From the NCBI GenBank assembly GCA_030428695.1, contig JAUIEM010000232.1:1-15620 (forward strand): a stretch of DNA of 15,620 nt, written 5' to 3'. The position numbers were made by a program, and so were the translations under genes. The notes under the pieces are model-generated. The model did not search any database, was not told the origin of the DNA, and was given only the letters and a program-made list of their open reading frames with translations. This DNA is from a bacterium. Its GTDB lineage: Bacteria > Planctomycetota > J058 > JAJDCP01. Below, piece by piece: positions 1 through 6,232 of this stretch (within the stretch, counting starts at the first letter, position 1; each line of letters opens with the position of its first letter).

Positions 1-438
1 GAGCTGAACCTGCCCGACGCGGTCAAGTCGTTCATCCCCGAGCACCACGGCACGAGCTGCGTCGAGTACTTCTACCACCGGGCCAAGCAGAAGGACACGA
101 GCGCGACCCGCGACCAGTTCCGCTACCCCGGGCCGAAGCCGCAGACCATCGAGTCGGGGATCGTGATGATCGCCGACAGCGTCGAGGCGATCTCACGCAG
201 CCTGTCCGATCCGACGCCGAGCCGGCTGGAGAACATCGTCCACGAGGTCGTGATCGACAAGCTGATGGACGGCCAGCTGTCCGACTCCGACCTGACCCTC
301 AGCGACCTGCAGAAGATCGAGAAGAGCTTCTACCGCGTGCTGCTCGGCATCTTCCACAGCCGTATCAAGTACCCGGAGAAGGAGCGCTCGCAGCTGACCG
401 TCAAGGTGCTCGAGACCTCCACCGAGGACAAGGGCTAG
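1..438 (+). CDS. pgpH: C-terminal part of PgpH/YqfF-type 7TM-HD phosphodiesterase (5' truncated)
   Basis: The frame is open from base 1 to a TAG at 436-438, giving 145 residues of a protein whose start lies outside the window. It matches the end of the HD domain of 7TMR-HD proteins of the PgpH/YqfF family, which are membrane-anchored phosphodiesterases that hydrolyse c-di-AMP in Firmicutes. Diagnostic segments in order are the IPEHHGT near residues 12-18, EYFYHRAK, FRYPGPKPQT, IADSVEA, PTP, the DGQL/LTLSDL stretch, and the closing FHSRIKYP. The membrane part and the HD metal-ligand start are not visible, so an intact catalytic site cannot be confirmed. The next gene, ybeY, starts 4 nt downstream. 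The pgpH-ybeY order is common in bacteria and points to one transcript. Family assignment is firm; c-di-AMP as substrate is inferred from the family. Confidence 0.9.
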   Translation, partial: ELNLPDAVKSFIPEHHGTSCVEYFYHRAKQKDTSATRDQFRYPGPKPQTIESGIVMIADSVEAISRSLSDPTPSRLENIVHEVVIDKLMDGQLSDSDLTLSDLQKIEKSFYRVLLGIFHSRIKYPEKERSQLTVKVLETSTEDKG

Positions 439-442
439 CGCG

Positions 443-868
443 ATGCCGGCGACCGTCAGCGATCAGGCCGCGAGCGGCGTCTCCTCCGAGCGGCTGGTGG
501 CGCTGCTCGAGGCGGTGCTCCGCGCCGAGGGACGGGACGCGACCGTCGACCTGATCATCGTCGACGACCCCGCGATCGCCGCGCTGCACGAGCAGTGGCT
601 CGCGGTGCCGGGACCGACCGACGTCATCGCCTTCCCCCTCGGCGACGGGCCCGACGATCCCTACCTCGGCGAGGTCTACGCCTCCTGGGACACCGCCCGG
701 CGCGAGGCGGCGGAGCGGGGGCTGCCGGCGGCGCGCGAGCTCGCGCTCTACGCGATCCACGGCACCCTGCACCTGCTCGGCTACGACGACCGCGAAGAGC
801 CCGCGCGGAGCCGGATGCACGCGCGCCAGGACGCCCTGCTCGCGGAGCTCTGGGGGAGCGGTGAGTGA
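443..868 (+). CDS. ybeY: Endoribonuclease YbeY (16S rRNA 3'-end maturation / ribosome quality control)
   Basis: This 141-residue protein has the usual length and all hallmark blocks of YbeY: the TDVIAFPL strand at 60-67, the LGE motif at 76-78, and the metal-site helix HGTLHLLGYDD at 106-116. YbeY is a single-domain metal-dependent endoribonuclease acting on 16S rRNA maturation and defective 70S ribosomes. The usual motif is HGxLHLxGYDH, with three His ligands. Here His106 and His110 are present but the third ligand position is Asp116. Asp can bind Zn, so activity is plausible. The ATG at 443 lies 4 nt after the pgpH stop, with a purine-rich stretch (GAGGACAAGGG) just upstream, so translation is probably coupled. 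The 3' end overlaps the HNH gene by 8 bp. Confidence 0.93.
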   Translation: MPATVSDQAASGVSSERLVALLEAVLRAEGRDATVDLIIVDDPAIAALHEQWLAVPGPTDVIAFPLGDGPDDPYLGEVYASWDTARREAAERGLPAARELALYAIHGTLHLLGYDDREEPARSRMHARQDALLAELWGSGE

Positions 869-1220
869 CGGGGCGCCCGGGGGAACGGGGGCGTGTGAGC
901 TGTGCGCGCGCACGACGCGGCTGACGCGCCACCACCTGATCCCGCAAACCCGCCACAAGAACAAGAAGAACAAGAAGACCTTCAGCCGCGAGGAGGTCAA
1001 GACCCGCATCGCCCTGCTCTGCCCGCCCTGCCACAGCAACGTCCACGCGACCTTCGACGAGAAGGAGCTCGAGGCGGTCTACAACACCGTCGAGCGGCTC
1101 GCCGCCGACCCCCGGATCGAGCGCTTCACCCGCTGGGTGCAGAAGCAGCAACCCGGCAAGAGGGTGCGGGTGCGCCGCAGCCACGAACGCAGGAGCCGGG
1201 GGAAACGCCGGGAGCGCTGA
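861..1220 (+). CDS. Small HNH-endonuclease-family protein
   Basis: This basic 119-residue protein has the layout of a treble-clef HNH fold. A zinc-knuckle pair Cys12-x2-Cys15 is followed by RHHLIP at 23-28 (His24/His25), a Lys/Asn-rich stretch (HKNKKNKK, 32-39), then Cys54-x2-Cys57-His58-x3-His62. The C-terminus is very basic. Small stand-alone HNH proteins with the CxxC, HHLIP and CxxCH pattern occur widely, but their cellular role is not established; DNA nicking or repair is only an inference. The only sensible start is the GTG at 861, because no other start lies before the CELC motif. It sits inside the end of ybeY (8-bp overlap), with a close GGGGGAG upstream, which indicates translational coupling. 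Fold assignment is good and function open. Confidence 0.82.
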   Translation: MSDGAPGGTGACELCARTTRLTRHHLIPQTRHKNKKNKKTFSREEVKTRIALLCPPCHSNVHATFDEKELEAVYNTVERLAADPRIERFTRWVQKQQPGKRVRVRRSHERRSRGKRRER

Positions 1221-1222
1221 GG

Positions 1223-1250
1223 GTGACATCCGGGGGCCCGCGGACGTCAC
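1223..1250 (+). terminator. Hairpin 2 nt after the HNH stop codon, possible terminator
   Basis: An inverted repeat GTGAC-A-TCCG / CGGA-C-GTCAC surrounds an 8-nt GC-rich loop, giving a ten-position stem with one mismatch directly after the stop at 1218-1220. No U-tract follows, so it would be an atypical terminator or an RNA-stabilising hairpin closing the pgpH-ybeY-HNH transcript. Its position just ahead of the next gene also allows a role as a palindromic regulator site. Confidence 0.45.
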
Positions 1251-1319
1251 ACTGGCGGCGTGGACGGCAGCTGGTAGAGTAGCCGGGTGTGCTGCGCCAG
1301 CGCGGCGAGATGGAAAGAC

Positions 1320-2099
1320 ATGGCGACGTTGCTCTTCGAATGGTTGGCCGGCCCCGACAAAGGCGGAACGCTGCCGCTCGACGCCGGGGAGGTCCTGGTC
1401 GGGAGCGGGGCGCAGGCCGACATCCACGCCCGCTCGCCGTCGGTGGCGACGCTGCACTGCCGGCTCTACGTCTCCGGCAAGGGCCTGGTCGAGATCGAAG
1501 ACCTCGGCAGCGAGACCGGCACCCATGTCGAGGGCGAGCCGGTGCACGAGCGCGGGATCCTGCCGCTGCACGCGCGGGTGGCGCTCGGCCGCGCCTCGTT
1601 CCGGGTCGTCCCGCGCAATGGGCGGCGGCGGCCGGTCGCGAGCGACCGCTACCCCTCCGACCGCTACCGGCGGCGCAGCACCGGCCGCCTGCGCGCCCAC
1701 AACACCCCCGAGGAGTACGTCGACGAGGCGACGGTGCGCGGGCTCGAGCGGCGGGTCGAGGAGCTCGAGACCGAGCTGCTCGCCGCCCAGCACGACGTGC
1801 GCCGGCTCAAGGCGGTGCGCCTGCGCCTCGAGGCGGAGATCGACTCGCTGCGCAACCAGGACACGCCCGTCCCCGGCAGCCTGCCGGCGCTGACGCCGGA
1901 CACCAACGAGGAGCTCCTGCGCCTGCGCGCCGAGCGGGACGCCGACCGCATCAAGATCGAGGGCCTCGAGCGCGCACTCGACAGCCTGCGGCGTCGCAGC
2001 TCGCGGGGAGTCCACGAGGTCAGCGGGCTGCGGCAGACGATGCTCGAGCTGTTCGACGGGGTGATCGACCGCCTGAGCGACCCGCCCGGCGAGCGCTGA
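1320..2099 (+). CDS. FHA-domain protein with C-terminal coiled coil; degenerate phosphothreonine site
   Basis: From the ATG at 1320 (GGAAAG eight bases upstream) the product is 259 residues. Residues 1-97 read as a forkhead-associated beta-sandwich: LVGSGAQADI (26-35), SVATLHCRL (41-49), EDLGSETGTHVEG (60-72), then the final strand to about residue 97. FHA domains normally bind phosphothreonine through Arg in GR, Ser in SRxH and Asn in SxNGT. Here those positions are Ser29, Ala43 and Thr66, so classical phosphopeptide binding is doubtful. An Arg/Pro-rich linker (100-130) is followed by heptad-rich helices at about 131-180 and 195-227, likely a dimerising coiled coil. No signal peptide or membrane segment is seen, so it is probably cytoplasmic. 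An in-frame upstream start at 1287 lacks a comparable ribosome site and adds non-FHA residues. Partner and pathway are unknown. Confidence 0.82.
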   Translation: MATLLFEWLAGPDKGGTLPLDAGEVLVGSGAQADIHARSPSVATLHCRLYVSGKGLVEIEDLGSETGTHVEGEPVHERGILPLHARVALGRASFRVVPRNGRRRPVASDRYPSDRYRRRSTGRLRAHNTPEEYVDEATVRGLERRVEELETELLAAQHDVRRLKAVRLRLEAEIDSLRNQDTPVPGSLPALTPDTNEELLRLRAERDADRIKIEGLERALDSLRRRSSRGVHEVSGLRQTMLELFDGVIDRLSDPPGER

Positions 2100-2153
2100 G
2101 ACCTGTTGAGCGAGCGCGGGTCCGGCGCCTCCTCGCCAGCTGGAGCCGAAGGT
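2100..2153. terminator. Convergent intergenic gap with weak hairpin potential
   Basis: These 54 bp lie between the convergent FHA and PAC2 genes. GACCT at 2100-2104 can pair with AGGTC at 2150-2154, and inside it CGG-(bulge)-CTCC can pair with GGAGCCG at 2142-2148. A structure of this kind could end transcription from both sides. The stem is interrupted and no U-tract is visible, so the call is weak. Confidence 0.25.
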
Positions 2154-2972
2154 CTACGCCTCCGGGTTCCCCGGCGCCGGGGCGAAGAGGTCGAGGAAGC
2201 GGTCCTCGTAGACCTCGAACAGCCCCTCCCGGTCGAGCACGTGCTTGAGCCGGCCCGCCTGGCCCCGGTCGATGCGGACCAGCGCGAACAGCTCCTCGAT
2301 CTCGGCTTCCAGAGCCGACTTCCTCGGGGGCTCCCCACGCTCGAGCAGCGGCGGCAACGCGAGCAGGTCCTGGAGCGCGGCCAGCAGGGCGCGCGCGCCA
2401 GGGCAGAACAGGCGCTGGGCCGAGCACGACGGGACCTCGGCGAAGAGCCCGGCGGCGGGCAATCCGACGGCCATCGCCGCGCCGAGGAAGCTCGCGGCAG
2501 TCGAGCGGACGAAGCCGTCCGGCAGCGGGAGCGTGCGGCTCCGCTCGCGGAGCTGCCGCTGCAGCGCGGCGGTCGTCGCGGCGTCGAACACCCGCGGCTC
2601 GACGACCGGACCGCCCGCGCACTGGCCGTCGAGGAACACCGCGCGCTCGGCGCCGAGGCTGGCGAAACGGCGCAGCAGCCGCTGGCAGGTCTCGTAACCG
2701 CCGCGACACTCCGGCGCGGCGCCGAGCAGGACGACCAGGCTCGTGTCCTCGAGCTCGCGGATGTAGGCCTGATGGCGCGGCACGGTGGCCAGCTCGAGCA
2801 GGCCGCCGCGGACCGGCAGCTCGTGGAGCTCGTGGCGGGTGTCGCGCTCGTCCAGCAGGCCGTTCAGCGGCCGCATGCGCAGCCGGCGGACCAGACAGCT
2901 CGCGGCGACCAGGCCGGCCTGGCCGGCTCCGGGCCAGGCCGCGACGAGGCTCATCGGGGGAGGGAGGGACAT
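2154..2972 (-). CDS. PAC2-family protein (proteasome-assembly-chaperone-2 fold)
   Basis: The product is 272 residues. The N-terminus, with the AAWPGAGQAGLVAA segment (about 10-23) after a first strand, is the typical opening of PAC2-family proteins (WPGxGxxG, then a helix). The following alternating strands and helices, with TSLVVLLGA near residues 80-90 and a conserved AAGLFAEVP segment, fit the same alpha/beta fold. The helical C-terminus (EIEELFALV and later) is also seen in bacterial members. Bacterial PAC2 proteins have no settled biochemical role; a link to proteasome assembly is known only for eukaryotic relatives. I chose the ATG at 2972 because AGGAG lies six bases upstream; the frame is open further but that extension is in the AT-rich promoter region. 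The gene is divergent from the kelch gene and convergent with the FHA gene. Confidence 0.75.
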   Translation of the reverse strand: MSLPPPMSLVAAWPGAGQAGLVAASCLVRRLRMRPLNGLLDERDTRHELHELPVRGGLLELATVPRHQAYIRELEDTSLVVLLGAAPECRGGYETCQRLLRRFASLGAERAVFLDGQCAGGPVVEPRVFDAATTAALQRQLRERSRTLPLPDGFVRSTAASFLGAAMAVGLPAAGLFAEVPSCSAQRLFCPGARALLAALQDLLALPPLLERGEPPRKSALEAEIEELFALVRIDRGQAGRLKHVLDREGLFEVYEDRFLDLFAPAPGNPEA

Positions 2973-3173
2973 CGGCGCTCCTGGCGTTTGCGGCCCCAGA
3001 CAGGGGCACATAGTTCGAAGGACAAATCTTTCGACTATCAAAGCAATAGCGAAGATTCAAAGCCAAGACAATCAAAAATCACGAAAGTTTGATCATCAAA
3101 GTTTTAACTTCACAGCCACGCCCCGCTCCGGTAGGGTCCACGAGATCAACCACGATCTTCACGAGGACCCTCG
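2973..3173. promoter_or_regulatory. AT-rich divergent promoter island with repeated ATCAAAG-like motifs
   Basis: This 201-bp gap between the divergent PAC2 and kelch genes contains a core (about 3010-3112) far more AT-rich than anything else in the window. Related elements recur there: TATCAAAGC (3036-3044), ATTCAAAGC (3055-3063), AATCAAAAA (3070-3078) and CATCAAAGT (3094-3102). A perfect inverted repeat TTTGAT-C-ATCAAA spans 3088-3100, and AAGTT-TT-AACTT is at about 3099-3110. These look like binding sites for a regulator controlling one or both genes. No convincing -35/-10 pair could be fixed on either strand. No coding potential is evident. Confidence 0.6.
3133..3171 (+). promoter_or_regulatory. 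5'-leader hairpin that pairs with the kelch-gene ribosome binding site
   Basis: AGGGTCC at 3133-3139 is exactly complementary to GGACCCT at 3165-3171, and GATC at 3143-3146 pairs with GATC at 3154-3157 inside it. The ribosome binding site GAGGA (3163-3167) is partly within the right arm, six bases before the ATG at 3174. The mRNA could therefore hide its own ribosome site. Whether this regulates translation is an inference. Confidence 0.4.
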
Positions 3174-5072
3174 ATGCGAACCTGCCTCCTGCTTCTCCTG
3201 GCCGGCCTCGCCGCCGGTCAAGCACCGCACGCGTCCACCGAACGAGGCATGCTGCTGCCTGGTCCGCTGGCGTCCTTCGCGGCCGACGTCCACGGCGGCT
3301 GGCTGTACGTGTACAGCGGCCACACCGGCCCGGTGCACGCGCACTCCCGCGACAACCTGTGGCACGGCTTCGCCCGCCTGAACCTGCACGACGGGGCGAC
3401 CTGGGAAGCCCTGCCCGCCCTCGAGCCGATGCAGGGCTCCAGCCTCGTCGCGCACGCCTCGGGGCTGTACCTGATCGGCGGTCTCGAGGCCCACAACGGC
3501 GCGGACGAGCCGGAAGACCTGCGCTCGACGACCGGCGTCTGGCGCTTCGATCCGCTCACCCTGGGGTGGGAGCGTCGTGCGGATCTGCCCGCCCCTCGCT
3601 CTTCCCACGCGGCCGCGGTCATAGGCGACGAGCTCTTCGTCATCGGGGGCTGGGACCTCTCCCCCGAAGGCGAGGATTGGCATGCCACCGCGCTCAGCCT
3701 CGACCTGGGCGCGGCCGACGCGACCTGGCGCACGCTGCCCGAGCCGCCCTTCGTCAAGCGGGCGCTGCAGGCCACGGCCCACGACGGACGGCTGTACGTC
3801 CTCGGCGGCATGGACAGCGCGGGGAAGATGCGCCGCGAAGCGCACGTCTACGACCCCACCACGGGCACCTGGGAGGAGGCGCCGGAGCTGCCCTTCCCCG
3901 GCTTCGGTGTCGCCGCGGTGTCCCACGACGGCGCCCTGTACACCTCCGGCCTCGGCAGCGAGGTGCTGCGCCTCGACGCCGCGAACGGAACCTGGACGCA
4001 CGCGGCGACGCCTCGTTTCCCGCGCTACTTCCACCGCCTGCTCAGCGGCCCGGCGGGACTGCTCGCCGTCGGCGGCGTCACCCAGCCGCGCACCCACCTG
4101 CGCTGCATCGAGCCGATCGCCCTGGAAGCCGGCGCCGGGCCGGTCATCACGGAGTGGTCGGTGCCGAGCCCCGGAACGGCGCGGAACCGCCAGGGGATGT
4201 ACATCCGCGACCACCACCTCTACCTGTTCGGGGGTAACAACAGCCTCGGGCAGCACGACTTCGAGCCGCACAACTTCCTCAGTGAGGCCTGGCGGGTCTC
4301 CCTCGCCACGTTGCGTTTCGAGCCGCTCGAGAGCTTCCCCATCGAGCGCCAGAGCTTCTTCACCGTGCCTGTCGGCGGCGACCGCACCCTGGCGATCGGG
4401 GGCTTCGGACACACCGGCGAGCGCACGCGCTCCTACGAGGAGTGCTACGTCCACGGCCCCGACGGCAGCTGGGAGCTCTCACCCGCCCGGTTGCCCTACG
4501 GCCTGACCCAGTTCGGCCTCGCGGAGCAGCCCGACGGGATCTACCTGTTCGGGGGCGTCGACTTCGACGGCGGGCGCCCGCGGGCCGAGATGTTCACCTT
4601 CCGCAACGAGGTCTATCGTCTCGCCGGCGGGAAGTGGGAGACGACCGACCTCGCGCTGCCCGGGCCGCGCCGGGCCTACGGGGGCGCGCTGCTCGGCGAC
4701 CGCTTCTACATGATCGGCGGGATGCGGGCCGGCTTCGAGCTGATCGACCAGGTCGACGTCTTCGACTTCGCCTCCCGCCGTTGGAGCACGGCGAAGTCGC
4801 CGGAGCGGACCCGCATCTCCCCGGAGGTGGCGGTGCTCGACGGGCGCATCTACGTGCTCGGCGGGACCTCGCTCAGCGCGGAGGGGGACTTCGAGTCCAA
4901 CCGCAGCCTGGAAGTCTACGATCCCGCCGCCGACAGCTGGACGACCGTGCTCGAGGAGGTCCCCTTCGAGACGCGGCACGCGCGGCTGTTCGTCTACCAG
5001 GGCGAGCTGCTGGTCGTGTCGACCCACAGCGCCGGCGCGCCGGTCCTGCGCCTGTGGAGCATCCGCCCCTGA
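3174..5072 (+). CDS. Secreted kelch-repeat beta-propeller protein (about twelve blades)
   Basis: The protein is 632 residues. Its N-terminus MRTCLLLLLAGLAAGQA is a short classical signal peptide, so export is likely. The mature chain is built of kelch motifs, each with a hydrophobic strand ending in a GG-like pair: LYVYSG (about 42), LYLIGG (about 100), LFVIGG (about 158), LYVLGG (about 205), LYTSGL (about 256), LLAVGG (about 296), LYLFGG (about 346), TLAIGG (about 403), IYLFGG (about 455), FYMIGG (about 515), IYVLGG (about 566) and LLVVST (about 618). Many are followed by a Tyr/Phe-DP-x-W element such as VYDPTTGTW. Twelve repeats would form two six-bladed propellers, or another split. Kelch propellers bind proteins or glycans; no catalytic galactose-oxidase residues or extra domains are seen. 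The start has a good GAGGA. No partner gene shares its strand, so the ligand is unknown. Confidence 0.88.
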   Translation: MRTCLLLLLAGLAAGQAPHASTERGMLLPGPLASFAADVHGGWLYVYSGHTGPVHAHSRDNLWHGFARLNLHDGATWEALPALEPMQGSSLVAHASGLYLIGGLEAHNGADEPEDLRSTTGVWRFDPLTLGWERRADLPAPRSSHAAAVIGDELFVIGGWDLSPEGEDWHATALSLDLGAADATWRTLPEPPFVKRALQATAHDGRLYVLGGMDSAGKMRREAHVYDPTTGTWEEAPELPFPGFGVAAVSHDGALYTSGLGSEVLRLDAANGTWTHAATPRFPRYFHRLLSGPAGLLAVGGVTQPRTHLRCIEPIALEAGAGPVITEWSVPSPGTARNRQGMYIRDHHLYLFGGNNSLGQHDFEPHNFLSEAWRVSLATLRFEPLESFPIERQSFFTVPVGGDRTLAIGGFGHTGERTRSYEECYVHGPDGSWELSPARLPYGLTQFGLAEQPDGIYLFGGVDFDGGRPRAEMFTFRNEVYRLAGGKWETTDLALPGPRRAYGGALLGDRFYMIGGMRAGFELIDQVDVFDFASRRWSTAKSPERTRISPEVAVLDGRIYVLGGTSLSAEGDFESNRSLEVYDPAADSWTTVLEEVPFETRHARLFVYQGELLVVSTHSAGAPVLRLWSIRP

Positions 5073-5074
5073 CG

Positions 5075-5476
5075 TCAGCGCAGGTCGAGCCGCGGCACCA
5101 GCCCCATCGCGAAGTGTTCCTTGCGCTGCTCCTCGAGCTCGACCAGCTCGTCGCTGCAGGCGTCGATGCCGGCCCGGACCGTCGGCAGCCGCAGACCGCC
5201 GAGGCGGTCGGGCAGGGCGCGGAGGATGTCGCGGGCGCCGTTGAGCAGCTGGCGGGCGCCGGAGAGGTTGCCGTGCTGGATGTGGCCGAGGGCGCCGGCG
5301 AGCTGCATCAGACCGCGGTACAGCTCGCGCAGGTCGCCTTCGGCTCCGCGGTAGGCGTACTCCCAGGCGAGCTGGGCCTGCTTGAAGTGCTTCTTGTTGA
5401 ACCAGTCCACGCCCTCGGCATAGCGGGCGGGCCACGAGGGGCGGACGCCGAACAGGCGCGAGAGGAATCGGAACAC
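5075..5476 (-). CDS. DUF309-like small helical protein at the end of the liv operon
   Basis: This 133-residue protein starts at GTG 5476 with a GGGGG stretch about five bases upstream, 15 nt after the livF stop. The core (about 23-88) resembles DUF309: FNKKHFKQAQLAWE (26-39), then the well-conserved segment GLMQLAGALGHIQHGN (55-70) and SGARQLL. Typical DUF309 proteins have a His-Glu pair in the first helix (xxAHExxE). Here that pair is Gln35-Leu36 while Glu39 remains, so any function that needs His-Glu is likely lost or changed. No signal peptide or clear membrane segment is seen. DUF309 has no established function. Its place as the last gene behind livF suggests co-transcription, but a role in transport is not shown. 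Its stop is 2 nt from the end of the convergent kelch gene. Confidence 0.7.
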   Translation of the reverse strand: MFRFLSRLFGVRPSWPARYAEGVDWFNKKHFKQAQLAWEYAYRGAEGDLRELYRGLMQLAGALGHIQHGNLSGARQLLNGARDILRALPDRLGGLRLPTVRAGIDACSDELVELEEQRKEHFAMGLVPRLDLR

Positions 5477-5491
5477 GCGGGCCCCCGATGG

Positions 5492-6232
5492 CTACACGCC
5501 GAGGTAGGCTTCCTTGACGCGGTCGTCGACCAGCAGGTCCTTGGCGGGCCCGGACATCGTGATCGAGCCGGTCTCGATGATGTAGCCGCGATGGGCGAGC
5601 TTGAGCGCGGCGAACGCGTTCTGCTCGACGAGCAGGATCGTCGTCCCCTCGGCGTTGAGCCGCTTGACGGTCTCGAAGATCGTGTCGCACAAGAGCGGCG
5701 CGAGACCGAGGGAGGGCTCGTCGAGCAGCAGGATCTGCGGCCGGGCCATGATCCCGCGGCCGATCGCGCACATCTGCTGCTCACCCCCGGACAGCGAGCC
5801 GGCGCGCTGCTTGATGCGCTCCTTCAGGCGCGGGAAGATCTCGAACACATGCTCGAGGTCCTTCTTCACCTGCTGGCGGTCCTTGCGCAGGAAGGCGCCC
5901 ATCTCGAGGTTCTCGAGGATGGTCATGTCCGAGAACAGCTTGCGCCCCTCGGGCACCTGGGAGACGCCGAGCTGCACGATCTCCTGCGTCGGATGGTTGG
6001 TGATGTCCTTGCCCGCGAGCTCGATCTTGCCTCCGGACACGCCGACCAGGCCGCAGATCGCGTTCAGGGTCGAGCTCTTGCCCGCGCCGTTCGCGCCGAT
6101 CAGGGTGACGATCTCGCCGCGCCGGATCTCGAGGTCGATGCCGCGCAGGGCGATGATCGGCCCGTAGGACGCCTTCACGCCGGTCAGCTTCAGCAGGACT
6201 TCCGCCTGGCTGCCCTCGCTGTCGCCGCTCAC
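5492..6232 (-). CDS. livF: Branched-chain amino acid type ABC transporter ATPase LivF
   Basis: This 246-residue cytoplasmic ATPase shows the full nucleotide-binding set: Walker A GANGAGKS at 46-53, signature LSGGEQQ at 147-153, Walker B ILLLDEP at 167-173 and the LivF-typical LLVEQN. VPEGR (93-97) after the Q-loop region and the ending EAYLGV are characteristic of LivF rather than LivG. It pairs with the LivG domain of the upstream fusion gene to power uptake of branched-chain amino acids or related HAAT-family substrates such as amides or urea. The GTG start at 6232 overlaps the upstream stop in a GTGA (4 bp), so translation is coupled. Substrate cannot be fixed from the ATPase. Confidence 0.95.
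   Translation of the reverse strand: MSGDSEGSQAEVLLKLTGVKASYGPIIALRGIDLEIRRGEIVTLIGANGAGKSSTLNAICGLVGVSGGKIELAGKDITNHPTQEIVQLGVSQVPEGRKLFSDMTILENLEMGAFLRKDRQQVKKDLEHVFEIFPRLKERIKQRAGSLSGGEQQMCAIGRGIMARPQILLLDEPSLGLAPLLCDTIFETVKRLNAEGTTILLVEQNAFAALKLAHRGYIIETGSITMSGPAKDLLVDDRVKEAYLGV

Noticed and set aside
1287..1319. Upstream start for the FHA gene, adding 11 residues
   Set aside because: No ribosome site precedes it and the added residues do not belong to the FHA strand; ATG 1320 has GGAAAG upstream.
2973..3041. N-terminal extension of the PAC2 gene into the AT-rich island
   Set aside because: The extension runs through the regulatory island and ATG 2972 has AGGAG at good spacing before the family's typical first strand.
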